Virus record (IMG/VR): IMGVR_UViG_3300029923_000036
Location: 1-44,473 of that record
Source of the DNA: a virus
Direction: 5' to 3' (one strand)
DNA: 44,473 bases
Shown here: positions 32,602 to 40,545 of the stretch, one piece after another
How positions within the stretch are numbered: position 1 is the first letter of the stretch
Layout of the letters: the number at the start of each line of letters is the position of its first letter
Notes under the pieces: model-generated
Told to the model about the DNA's origin: nothing
What the model saw: only the letters and a program-made list of their open reading frames with translations
The model's database searches: none
Program-made: the position numbers and the translations under genes

Positions 32602-34083
32602 ATGGGAGGAAAAAAGAATAAAGAAAATGAAATTGTAATAAGTTTAAATGGAAATCAATCACAAGAAGTAGTAGGCAGTAATATGAGCATTTCATATTTA
32701 TCAGATACAGGTAGAAAATGTGTTTTAGTTGAATTAGGAATGATACAAAATAATGATATGGCTGACGAATATATACTAAATAAGGAAATGTTAAATAATA
32801 TTCCTATTAAAGAGTCAGATTATTGTTTTATGTTTCATTTACATTGTGACCATATTGGGCTGTTCCCGTCGCTATCTTCAATGGGATTTAAAGGCAGGAT
32901 AATAACAACAAAAACCAATGCAATATTATCTAAACCAATGTTAAAAGATTGCATTAAGATTCATGTAAAAAATTGTGAGTATTTAAGGGAGAATAAAGAT
33001 AAATTTAAAAAGAAAATAAAAGGAAAAGTTAAAGAATTATTTGAAGAAAAAGACTTAGATAATGTAATGAGTATGATGGACGTTTATGAATTAGATAACA
33101 TACATCATTTAGATGATTATTTATCTTTTAGATTTACAAATAACTCACATATTATTGGTGCTACACAATTAGAGATTTTCATAAAGAAATTTGGAACAAA
33201 TGTTGTAAAAAAGATTTGTATTACAAGTGACTTAGGAAATACAGATAATTATTCATATACATATTTTACAGAACCAACAATTCCAGTGTCTAGTTCAAAT
33301 ATTCTTTTCGTAGAAAGTACATATGGATTAGGAGATAGAAATTTCAACAAGAGAATTTGTATAGAAGAAAGAAAACAATTGGAAAAAGATATATTAGGAT
33401 TTGTTAATTACAATCATTCATGTATGATACCATGTTTTGCTTTATCTAGGCTTAGCAATATGATGTGTTGGCTCTATGATACATTTAAAGATAGATGGGA
33501 CATGTCTAAGCCAATTGTAATAGCAACTAATCTAGGTAAAAAAATAAATGATAAAATGTATGAAGTTTTGGATAATGAAGACTTGGCTTATTGGGATGAA
33601 GTTATGACTTGGAAAGCTTTTAAATTCATAAATGACAACAAGAGTTGTGAAGCGTTTGTTAATTCTAAACCAAAAAGCTATTTAGTTTTAAGTTCTAGTG
33701 GGATGATTTCGGGTGGGTTTAGTAATCTATTTGTTAATCAAATGTTACAAGATTCTCATAATGGAATATTATTTTGTGGATACTGCTCGCCAAATACAAT
33801 AGGTGGTCAATTATTAGATGATAGTACAGATACAGTTATTGTTGATGGCAAGACATTAAAAAAGAGATGTATTGTGAAAAGATATTATTCATTTAGTAGC
33901 CATGCATCACAAAAAGATATTATAAATTATATCAAACAATGTGATTGTCAAAAAGTAATATTACAACATGGTTCAAATGATGCAAAAGAAGAATTAAAGA
34001 AATTATCTGAAATAGAATTAAGCAAAATGAACAGAACAACAAAAGTTATTTCATCGTATAAGGATATGCAAATGACTTTATAA
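32602..34083 (+). CDS. Metallo-beta-lactamase fold beta-CASP nuclease
   Basis: 493 residues. Motif 2 is HLHCDHIG (79-86; HxHxDH), followed by NNSHIIGATQLE (motif 3 His) and ITSDLGN (motif 4 Asp), then the beta-CASP region: STYG, ALSRL, SSSGMISGG and FCGYCSPNTIGGQLL. The C-terminal SSHASQKD and LQHGSN give motifs B/C. This is the layout of RNase J / CPSF-73-like RNA nucleases, of ordinary length and without a KH domain. Role: phage RNA processing or decay (inference). A dyad ACCGTATATATCGGT (32567-32581) lies just before the gene and may be an operator. ATG 32602 follows GAGGGAG. Confidence 0.85.
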   Translation: MGGKKNKENEIVISLNGNQSQEVVGSNMSISYLSDTGRKCVLVELGMIQNNDMADEYILNKEMLNNIPIKESDYCFMFHLHCDHIGLFPSLSSMGFKGRIITTKTNAILSKPMLKDCIKIHVKNCEYLRENKDKFKKKIKGKVKELFEEKDLDNVMSMMDVYELDNIHHLDDYLSFRFTNNSHIIGATQLEIFIKKFGTNVVKKICITSDLGNTDNYSYTYFTEPTIPVSSSNILFVESTYGLGDRNFNKRICIEERKQLEKDILGFVNYNHSCMIPCFALSRLSNMMCWLYDTFKDRWDMSKPIVIATNLGKKINDKMYEVLDNEDLAYWDEVMTWKAFKFINDNKSCEAFVNSKPKSYLVLSSSGMISGGFSNLFVNQMLQDSHNGILFCGYCSPNTIGGQLLDDSTDTVIVDGKTLKKRCIVKRYYSFSSHASQKDIINYIKQCDCQKVILQHGSNDAKEELKKLSEIELSKMNRTTKVISSYKDMQMTL

Positions 34084-34119
34084 AATAAATTAAAACATAA
34101 TTAAAGGAGATAGAGAAAA

Positions 34120-34458
34120 ATGGGAAAAGCAATTAAAGTAGATTATAAAGGTATTAAAGCAGAATATAAAGATGGTGAATTTAAGGGAACTCTTGAAACA
34201 TTAAATGAAGAAGGTACTGAAACTGTAGTTACTGAGGTAAACATAACAGATGAGGTAAAAGAATTATTAGCTTCACTTGAAGAAGAAGATACAATTGCAA
34301 TTAATATTAAGAAATTTAAAGAAACAGTACCAAAAGAAAAACAACCTATCTTTAAATATCATTGTAGTTGTGAAGAAAAGGAAATAAAAAGTAAAAATGA
34401 AGGTTTACATATTCATTGTAATGATTGCGATGAAGACTTTACTCAAATTGATAAATAG
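34120..34458 (+). CDS. Hypothetical protein with C-terminal zinc ribbon
   Basis: 112 residues. The first 80 are acidic and strand-rich (IKVDYKGIKAEYKDGEFKG, ETVVTEVNI). The end has YHCSC and HIHCNDCDEDF, four cysteines that can bind zinc. ATG 34120 follows AAAGGAG, 36 nt after the beta-CASP gene, so probably co-transcribed with it. The family is unknown to me; an RNA- or protein-binding partner of the nuclease is only suggested by its position. Confidence 0.6.
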   Translation: MGKAIKVDYKGIKAEYKDGEFKGTLETLNEEGTETVVTEVNITDEVKELLASLEEEDTIAINIKKFKETVPKEKQPIFKYHCSCEEKEIKSKNEGLHIHCNDCDEDFTQIDK

Positions 34459-34514
34459 TGTAAAATGTTATTATATATAGTTCTAAGGGATTTACCTAAA
34501 AGTCCCTTTCCAAT

Positions 34515-34624
34515 AGTAGAGACAAATTAAGGAGTCATGACCTTAATTAAAATAGCTTATCTCAATCGGCTATGTCTCTATTTTATTAATGATTGAGAAA
34601 TAAATTATAGAAAGAAGATTGAGA
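34515..34624 (+). promoter_or_regulatory. Structured 5' leader with loop complementary to the ribosome binding site
   Basis: A three-way junction: TAGAGAC (34517-34523) / GTCTCTA (34574-34580), AATTAAGG (34525-34532) / CCTTAATT (34541-34548), and ATAGC (34552-34556) / GCTAT (34569-34573). The last loop contains TCTCAATC (34560-34567), fully complementary to GATTGAGA at 34591-34598 and again at 34617-34624, directly before ATG 34628. Compared with the leader at 21971-22067, loop and target differ by a compensatory A-T to C-G change. Confidence 0.62.
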
Positions 34625-34627
34625 AAA

Positions 34628-36058
34628 ATGAAAAAGATAAGTAGAAAAATAATTTTAGATAATTTACCTAGAATTAAAGAAAATAGAAATAAAGAACGTA
34701 TAGATTGGAGAAATTCGATTGGATATACAATAAATTTTATATATGCTGAGGTAGAAGGTTCAGTTTATATAAAACAATATAATAATGACAAAAGAGATTT
34801 GGTTATTGTATATAAAGGAGAAGATTTTCATATTACATGTGATAACCTTGCAAAATGTGCTTTTGGAAAAATTTTAGGATTAATGACAAAAAACTTTAAA
34901 GTTGAAATAGGTACAAGATTTAAAGATAATAAAAGAGATATAACCATAACAGACAGAGAATATAGAAAAGATAAAAGGGGACAAAATTGGAAATGGTATA
35001 AATACACTTGCAACACATGTAACTGGACAGAAGGTTGGGTTGAAGAAGGAAATTTGCAAAGAGGTGATAATTGTTCTTGTTGTCGTGGTCTTGTTGTTAT
35101 AGAAGGAATAAACGATATACCTACAACTGCTCCTTGGTTAATTCCTTATTTTCAAGGTGGTTATAATGAGGCTAAATTGTACACTAAATGGGGAACTGGA
35201 AACTCCAATAATTTTGGAGGTTATATAAATCCTGTTTGTCCAGATTGTATAAGAATCAAAGATAAAAAAATTAAAATTAGAGATATATATACAAATAAAT
35301 CAATAGGATGTATCTGTAGTGATGGTCAGAGTTTTCCTAATAAGACAATGTTTAATATTTTAGAACAATTAGGAATAGATTTTATACCAGAATACAATCC
35401 AGAATGGATTAAACCTAAACGTTATGATTTTTATATACCTTCAATAAATAAAATAATAGAAATGGATGGACAATTTCATAAAAATAACAATCAAATGAAT
35501 GGACAAACTTCCAAAGAAAGTAATGAGTTAGATGAGTATAAAGATAATTTAGCAAGAGAACGTGATATAGAGGTTATTAGAATTGATTGTGATTATCCTA
35601 ACATGGAAACTAGATTTGAATATATAAAAAATAATGTAATTCATAATAGTAGATTAAATAATCTATTTGATTTGAGTAAAATAGACTGGTTTAAATGTAA
35701 CGAATTTGCTTTAAGTAATCTAGTTAAAGTAGCTTGTGACTTATGGAATAAAGGAATATATAGTATAAAAGGAATATCTAGTATTATGCATATAAATGTT
35801 ACAACAACTAGAACTTATTTAAAGAATGGAACAGAAAATAGTTGGTGCAATTACAATGGTGAAAAAGAACAAAATAAAAATATTAAACAAATGGCAAGTA
35901 AAATATCTAAACCCATAAAATGTTTAACTGATAATAAATCATTTAAAAGTATAGTTGAAGCATCAAAATATTATAATATGGGAGAATCAACTATAAGCAT
36001 GGTTTGTGGTGGGAAAAGAAAAACTGCGAAAGGTATGGTCTTTGAATATGAAATGTGA
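34628..36058 (+). CDS. Vsr/EDxHD-like homing endonuclease
   Basis: 476 residues from ATG 34628 (AAAGAAG and the leader set the start). The central region has two Cys pairs of zinc-ribbon type (YTCNTCNW, NCSCCRG, and later VCPDC), then a nuclease core RYDFYIPSINKIIEMDGQFH (about 265-284) and ARERDIEVIRIDCDYP. The E-x-D-G-x-x-H pattern is that of Vsr-like endonucleases, including the EDxHD homing enzyme family (I-Bth0305I type). The C-terminus carries an HTH-like segment and a NUMOD-like repeat (SFKSIVEASKYYNMGESTIS), typical of DNA-binding tails in homing endonucleases. It overlaps the next gene by 11 nt. Confidence 0.72.
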   Translation: MKKISRKIILDNLPRIKENRNKERIDWRNSIGYTINFIYAEVEGSVYIKQYNNDKRDLVIVYKGEDFHITCDNLAKCAFGKILGLMTKNFKVEIGTRFKDNKRDITITDREYRKDKRGQNWKWYKYTCNTCNWTEGWVEEGNLQRGDNCSCCRGLVVIEGINDIPTTAPWLIPYFQGGYNEAKLYTKWGTGNSNNFGGYINPVCPDCIRIKDKKIKIRDIYTNKSIGCICSDGQSFPNKTMFNILEQLGIDFIPEYNPEWIKPKRYDFYIPSINKIIEMDGQFHKNNNQMNGQTSKESNELDEYKDNLARERDIEVIRIDCDYPNMETRFEYIKNNVIHNSRLNNLFDLSKIDWFKCNEFALSNLVKVACDLWNKGIYSIKGISSIMHINVTTTRTYLKNGTENSWCNYNGEKEQNKNIKQMASKISKPIKCLTDNKSFKSIVEASKYYNMGESTISMVCGGKRKTAKGMVFEYEM

Positions 36059-36173
36059 TTTATGTCAACATCAAAGAGTATGTTGGATGTATAAAGACCA
36101 TATTAGTAAAATAGTAGACGGTGGAATTCAAATAACTATAGATAAATGTAGAGAATTTGATGAAGTTAGATAA
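36048..36173 (+). CDS. Small CxxC protein, 41 aa
   Basis: A short gene within the end of the endonuclease gene: ATG 36048, TAA 36171-36173. The product has CDLCQHQRVC and a late DKCREF, four cysteines spaced as in the small zinc-binding proteins often found in clostridial phages (C-x2-C-x5-C ... G-I-x-I-x-x-x-x-C-x-x-F). I cannot name the family. No classical ribosome binding site, but overlap with the upstream gene allows coupled translation. Confidence 0.55.
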   Translation: MKCDLCQHQRVCWMYKDHISKIVDGGIQITIDKCREFDEVR

Positions 36174-36623
36174 GGCATATACTCGTTGAGATATGACCTT
36201 TTATATGGGTGGATAGTGGAGTGATTAAAACAACTAATTTATTAGGAAATTAAGAATCGTGTATTGGTAATACAAATCGAATAAGAATAGCTTCGATTTC
36301 CGAGCTATCGGACATTAATATATAGCATTTGACCTAGTTAGGGTATGGATACTAATCTGCTATTCAAGGCGTTATTCGGATTATCGTCTTTAGTTATGTT
36401 TTTACATATGCTAAAAATCCGATACCAAAAGACCTCACAAGGCTATGACTTTTCACTTGATGTTTGTCGGGCTAAAGTTATCCTCAAATAGTGCCAATTA
36501 TTTATGATGATGAAGTACAAGTCATTATAATATCACGTAGGCTAGTGGTTATCCATATGGGCGTGAAAATAATAAATATTTATAATAAAGATAATCCTTG
36601 AACGTTGATGATAATGTGCAAGG
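36174..36623 (+). ncRNA. Candidate structured RNA of about 450 nt with its own terminator
   Basis: No credible gene, but the base composition is unusually balanced for this window and hairpins are dense. AAGG/CCTT closes 36174-36214. GTATT/AATAC is near 36261-36272. ATAGCT (36287-36292) / AGCTAT (36303-36308), with an alternative AAATCGA (36275-36281) / TCGATTT (36293-36299). TCGGATT (36376-36382) / AATCCGA (36416-36422) encloses TTTAG/CTAAA and ATGT/ACAT. CACG/CGTG lies near 36533-36565. It ends in an 11-bp terminator at 36596-36623. No group I or II intron core seen; the class is unknown to me. Confidence 0.5.
36596..36623 (+). terminator. Rho-independent terminator
   Basis: CCTTGAACGTT (36596-36606) / AATGTGCAAGG (36613-36623), 11 bp with one mismatch and one G-T, followed by TATTTTTTAA. 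It ends the RNA candidate before the zinc-ribbon gene. Confidence 0.8.
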
Positions 36624-36663
36624 TATTTTTTAATGAATATTTAAAAAGATGGAGAGATATGAG

Positions 36664-36864
36664 ATGGGAGAAAAAGAATACAATCAACAAAGAGAATCTA
36701 AGAAACATAAAAGAAGAGTACAAAAAGTTATATGTCCTAATGCAGAATGCAAGGCTAAAATTATAGTTGAAGATGAAATAGAAAATGGCAATTTTAGTGA
36801 AATATCAGGAGTTAAATTTATTGAGTGTCCGTCATGTGGACAAGACATTATAATTAAGAAATAA
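36664..36864 (+). CDS. Small zinc-ribbon protein
   Basis: 66 residues from ATG 36664, whose GGAG site lies in the preceding GATGGAGAGATATGAG; an in-frame ATG is 15 nt earlier. A basic N-terminus (REMKK-type, KKHKRRVQK) leads to a zinc ribbon with VICPNAEC and IECPSCGQD. Likely a nucleic acid-binding accessory. It starts the gene run into the metallophosphoesterase and ClpP-like protease. Confidence 0.6.
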   Translation: MGEKEYNQQRESKKHKRRVQKVICPNAECKAKIIVEDEIENGNFSEISGVKFIECPSCGQDIIIKK

Positions 36865-36889
36865 AATAGTAATATGGGAGAGAATTATT

Positions 36890-38122
36890 ATGGAAGAAAG
36901 GTATTTAAAATTAGAAGATGAGAGTAGAGAAAAATATATACATAGAATGTATTCTAATAAGGTTCAAAATAATTTAACAAATAGTCAAGTAAGAGAAATT
37001 GTAAATGAAGTATTAGATGTATCATGGCAAGAGAGCTATATGCGTGGTATTTTTAAAAACTATGAAATTGGATATTCTGAAGCATTGGAATCTTTAAAGA
37101 GTGAAAAAGAATGTAAAAACAAAATAGATGAAGTTGCAGAATTAATTGGTGAATTAGATTTAAAAAAGATGTTAGTTAGAAACGATACAACTAAGCTTAA
37201 TAAAATTAAAAGAGATTTTGTTAAAAATATTGAAATAGCAAATTACATAAATGAGTACATAGATAGAGAATGCGAAAACTTTTTGCCTTTATCTTATAAA
37301 AGAATAGAGAATGAATCAGAAAAAACATTAATAGTTGGAATTTCAGACTGGCATGTAGGATATGTAATTAAGGATTATAAAGGCAATAGTTATAATTATG
37401 AAATTGCTAAAAAGAGATTAGCTAAATTCTTATCTGAAATTAAAAAGGAAATACATAAGAATGATATAACTAAGGTAATTGTAGTGCAAGCTGGAGATTT
37501 AACAGAAGGAATTTATATGCGTGGGCAAGATCAATCATACAGTTGTGAATTTAATAGTAATGAACAAATAGTTATGGCTGAAGAATTATTATATGGCTTT
37601 GTTACAAGTATATCTGAAATGAAGGTAAATGTAGATTTATATTCAGTCGGTGGCAATCATCAAAGAGGAAACCAAGCTAACAAAGATTCCAATATTGAAG
37701 GAGATAACAATAACTTAGTGATAGTTAAGAATCTAAAGAAGTGGTTTACTTTAGCTAAAAATGATAGAGTAAATGTTTGTGATATTGATTTTAAAGAAGA
37801 TTGTGGAGAATTTGATTTAGGATTTGGAATTATTAAAGTCAAACATGGCGACAAGAGTCCTAAAAAAGATAAAGATTTTTATAATAGTGAAGTTAGTATG
37901 AATAATACAAGATACTCAATGTTAATTAGGGGACACTATCATAATTTCAATATGAGTTCTCAAAATATGGGTGCATATGTGGTGACAATAGGTTCATTAT
38001 TCGGATTTAATCCTTATAGCGTAGATAAAGTTCAATGTACAACACATGCGAGTCAATCTCTAATTGTAGTTAACTATGATGGAGTTGAATATATCAGAGA
38101 TATAAATTTACAAATAAATTAA
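36890..38122 (+). CDS. Calcineurin-like metallophosphoesterase
   Basis: 410 residues. About 140 helical N-terminal residues precede a complete metallophosphoesterase domain: SDWHVG (152-157; D-x-H), AGDLTEG (201-207; GD), GNHQR (255-259; GNH), KHGD (about 320) and GHYHNF (about 350; GHxH). All metal-binding positions are present, so the enzyme should be active on phosphodiester or phosphomonoester bonds. The substrate is unknown; phage relatives act on DNA ends or nucleotides. ATG 36890 follows GGGAGAG. It lies between the zinc-ribbon gene and the ClpP-like protease. Confidence 0.88.
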   Translation: MEERYLKLEDESREKYIHRMYSNKVQNNLTNSQVREIVNEVLDVSWQESYMRGIFKNYEIGYSEALESLKSEKECKNKIDEVAELIGELDLKKMLVRNDTTKLNKIKRDFVKNIEIANYINEYIDRECENFLPLSYKRIENESEKTLIVGISDWHVGYVIKDYKGNSYNYEIAKKRLAKFLSEIKKEIHKNDITKVIVVQAGDLTEGIYMRGQDQSYSCEFNSNEQIVMAEELLYGFVTSISEMKVNVDLYSVGGNHQRGNQANKDSNIEGDNNNLVIVKNLKKWFTLAKNDRVNVCDIDFKEDCGEFDLGFGIIKVKHGDKSPKKDKDFYNSEVSMNNTRYSMLIRGHYHNFNMSSQNMGAYVVTIGSLFGFNPYSVDKVQCTTHASQSLIVVNYDGVEYIRDINLQIN

Positions 38123-38142
38123 AAATAAAATAAAGGATTAAA

Positions 38143-38754
38143 ATGGTGAAAGTTATGGGAGAAATATATCAACCAATAAACCGTCTTTTAGAAGAAATGA
38201 AATTAAGTGATTACTTACATAAAAATATAATATACCTCGATACAGAAGTAGATAGAGATAGTCAAGTAATGTTTTGTAGACAATTAACAAAATTAGCAGA
38301 ACAAGAATTAAGTAAACCTGAAAAAGAAAGACAACCTATAAAAATAAGAATTTCAAGTTTTGGTGGTTGGGTTGTAAGTTTTATGGCTTTGGCAAGTATA
38401 ATGTTGCATTATCAAGAAAAGGGAATAATCATAGAAACTTACTGTGATGGGTTTTGTATGTCAGCAGGAGCTTATCTTTTAATGTTAGGGACAAAAGGAC
38501 ATAGATATGCTACTAGATTTTCAGATATATTAATTCACCAAACTCAGTTTTCATGTGGTGGACATCAAACTTATAGAGAAAAAGAAAAGAGTTTTGAATA
38601 CGATAAAAGAGATTGGAAAATGTTATGTGATTTAATGAGAGACTATACCGAATTATCAGAAGAAGATATTGAAGGATTAACAAAATATAACTTAGATATA
38701 TCATTTAGTAGTATAGAAGCATTAGAACATGGAATAATTGATAAAATAATATAA
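38143..38754 (+). CDS. ClpP-like serine protease
   Basis: 203 residues. The ClpP triad is present: Ser107 in DGFCMSAGAYLLM, His132 in FSDILIHQ and Asp185 in NLDISFSSIEALEHGIID. The oxyanion-side segment SSFGGWVVSFMALASIM also fits. Compared with ClpP (SMGA), the nucleophile context is SAGA. No ClpX/ClpA partner is present. In phages, ClpP-like enzymes often serve as prohead maturation proteases; here it lies upstream of small acidic genes and a head-fibre-like gene, which supports that use. Alternative: a stand-alone regulatory protease. Confidence 0.85.
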   Translation: MVKVMGEIYQPINRLLEEMKLSDYLHKNIIYLDTEVDRDSQVMFCRQLTKLAEQELSKPEKERQPIKIRISSFGGWVVSFMALASIMLHYQEKGIIIETYCDGFCMSAGAYLLMLGTKGHRYATRFSDILIHQTQFSCGGHQTYREKEKSFEYDKRDWKMLCDLMRDYTELSEEDIEGLTKYNLDISFSSIEALEHGIIDKII

Positions 38755-38772
38755 GGATTATGGTGAGAGAAT

Positions 38773-39156
38773 ATGTGTAAAGAAGAATTAAATCAAATTG
38801 AAGATATTGAAGATGAAATTAACGAAGAAATGACATTAGATGATATGTCTAAAGACCAGTTAATTAATGTTATTGAACAATTAATGAGTTCAAAAGAAGT
38901 TGATATTAATACTGAAAATGTACAAGAGTTAGAATTAAATCCACAAGAATTCCAAGCTGGAATAGACTCAATATCATTTTTAGTAGGTCAATATTCAGCT
39001 TTAAAGAGTGTTGGTATTGATTCTACAAGTGCAATTGATGTTATTCTTAATGAAAGAAATATTGAGTATAATCTTGAACTTAATAGAATGACTTGTGATA
39101 ATAATAAAGAAATTGCTAAAACTCAACAAACAATTACCGAGCAAAACCAACCATAA
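38773..39156 (+). CDS. Acidic hypothetical protein, 127 aa
   Basis: The N-terminal 35 residues are strongly acidic (MCKEELNQIEDIEDEINEEM), followed by two helices (FQAGIDSISFLVGQYSALKS, GIDSTSAIDVILNERN) and a polar coil with a QQTITEQNQP end. No known family. Acidic, coil-forming proteins next to a ClpP-type protease are often scaffolds or protease substrates in phage head gene runs; this is inference. 18 nt after the protease gene. Confidence 0.55.
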   Translation: MCKEELNQIEDIEDEINEEMTLDDMSKDQLINVIEQLMSSKEVDINTENVQELELNPQEFQAGIDSISFLVGQYSALKSVGIDSTSAIDVILNERNIEYNLELNRMTCDNNKEIAKTQQTITEQNQP

Positions 39157-39170
39157 GTGAGGTAACATAT

Positions 39171-39359
39171 ATGGCTAAATATGATGATGTTCATGAAAAC
39201 ATTGGTGAAATATTTGTATCAGAATTATTTTCTAGTATCGATAATGAAAATATAATAAGTGATGAATTATTTAAAAGAAAATTGGTAAACAAATTTATTG
39301 AAGCAATTAATGAATTACAAGAAGCAATGGATTCTATAAATTCATTAAAAACCAAATGA
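39171..39359 (+). CDS. Hypothetical protein, 62 aa
   Basis: A small helical acidic protein (MAKYDDVHENIGEIFVSELF, ending EAMDSINSLKTK). ATG 39171 follows AGTGAGGTAAC. It lies 14 nt after the acidic gene, so in the same transcript. A copy of the 18-nt element (39358-39375) overlaps its stop. Confidence 0.5.
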   Translation: MAKYDDVHENIGEIFVSELFSSIDNENIISDELFKRKLVNKFIEAINELQEAMDSINSLKTK

Positions 39360-39375
39360 TAAATTAATGTACAAA
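39358..39375 (+). promoter_or_regulatory. 18-nt element copy
   Basis: GATAAATTAATGTACAAA, two to three differences from consensus, upstream of the head-fibre-like gene. The -35/-10 boxes after it are unclear. Confidence 0.5.
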
Positions 39376-39450
39376 TCAATATAAAAGTAATGTTTTATTG
39401 ACTGTTAAAGATTAGAAATAAATTACAAAACACAAGGAGGAAAATAAAAA

Positions 39451-39809
39451 ATGAAATTAGCAAATGGAATTCAATTTAATGATGGTACGAATTTAGAAGA
39501 ATTTAAAGCACAAGTAGATTTACTTTCGGGTGCATCTGTTGAAGGTTCTAGCAATACAGATACGTCTTATGTAGATAATAAAGTAAGGAGGTTAAAGCTG
39601 AAATTACTGATGCTTTAGGAAAAGAAATAGCTGATTTATCTGCAAAGGTAAGTGGTATAGTAGTTCCTGATGTTAGTGGACTTGCTAAAGCAGAAGATGT
39701 AGATAGTAAGATTGCTACAGTTGTGGCTAGTTTGAATCAATTGATTACTGATTTACAAGCTGGAAAATATAATAGCATTGCTACAGATGTTAGTGCTACA
39801 ACAGTATAA
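39451..39809 (+). CDS. Head-fibre-like protein, needs a -1 frameshift
   Basis: The first frame (39451-39618) gives MKLANGIQFNDGTNLEEFKA ... SYVDNKV and then stops after ten unlikely residues. The -1 frame continues from AAG 39585 with KEVKAEITDALGKEIADLS and ends ASLNQLITDLQAGKYNSIAT plus DVSATTV, stop 39807-39809. Joined, it is about 118 residues. The C-terminal pattern (A-x-L-N-x-L-I-x-D-L-x-A) is that of phage head-fibre proteins. The joint lies at GTAAGGAGG; one missing A would explain it, as would programmed -1 shifting, helped by an AGGAGG. The start follows AAGGAGG. Family call moderate. Confidence 0.6.
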
Positions 39810-39832
39810 TAATAAGATTATATGGATTAGAT

Positions 39833-39855
39833 GACTAGGTGAATTTTGCCTAGTC
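39833..39855 (+). terminator. Rho-independent terminator
   Basis: GACTAGG (39833-39839) / CCTAGTC (39849-39855) with TTTTAATTAAATTTT after it; ends the head-fibre-like gene. Confidence 0.85.
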
Positions 39856-39933
39856 TTTTAATTAAATTTTATTGTTTAGTAATGTTTATCTATATTGGTA
39901 AGCAATTAAAATAATAAAAGGAGTTTGATAAAA

Positions 39934-40545
39934 ATGAGTGAGATGAGAGTTTATCAAGAAAAAATGTTAAATAGTAAAAAGGAAATTGTAGTATGTAATT
40001 GGGAACGTGGAGAAGGTAAAACTTATTCTATATTTAGAAAAATTATGGAGAATAAAAATGGTAAGTATTTATATATTTCACCTTTTGAACCGAGAGCATT
40101 GCAAGATTATTTTAGAGAGTATGTTTATGAAGAAAATATTTTGATTAAATTGCACAAATGTTCTAGAGATAAAATTAGTATAGAATTTAACAATGGAGAT
40201 ATATTGGAAGTATTTTGTTATAAACCTAATAATGAACCAAGAGCATTGAGAAATATTAGCATTACATTTTTTGATGAGTATTATCCTAGTAAAGAATATA
40301 TAGATAGTATAGTTAAACCTAAAGATGTTATACAAATATTTATAATGATGAGTAATAATACTATTGAATACATAGATAGTAGAACAAATAAAATTACTCG
40401 TAGTAATTTCTGTGATATTCAAATAGAAGAATTAATGATTGAATATGCTGAAACACCTAAGAATAAAAATACAACTTTATCAAGAGAAAATATATTAAAA
40501 CAAATTAATGTATTACAAAATATGAGGTGTGGCAACAAGGAGTAG
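39934..40545 (+). CDS. Short P-loop ATPase
   Basis: 203 residues from ATG 39934 (AAAGGAG; the upstream in-frame TTG is less likely). Walker A-like NWERGEGKTYS at about 22-32 and Walker B-like ITFFDEYY at about 109-116 show a P-loop NTPase. The length equals the ATPase part of a large terminase, without the nuclease domain. I see no continuation in the next 250 bases, and the end (MRCGNKE) lies in a hairpin, so truncation cannot be excluded. A packaging or DNA-remodelling ATPase is likely; terminase is not shown. Confidence 0.6.
   Translation: MSEMRVYQEKMLNSKKEIVVCNWERGEGKTYSIFRKIMENKNGKYLYISPFEPRALQDYFREYVYEENILIKLHKCSRDKISIEFNNGDILEVFCYKPNNEPRALRNISITFFDEYYPSKEYIDSIVKPKDVIQIFIMMSNNTIEYIDSRTNKITRSNFCDIQIEELMIEYAETPKNKNTTLSRENILKQINVLQNMRCGNKE

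Noticed and set aside
36174-36640. Group I or group II intron
   Set aside because: No P7/P3 core, no domain V-like hairpin, and the flanking genes are intact rather than split halves.
39934-40545. Large terminase subunit
   Set aside because: Only the ATPase-sized part is present, the Walker A is atypical, and no nuclease domain follows. I kept it as a P-loop ATPase.
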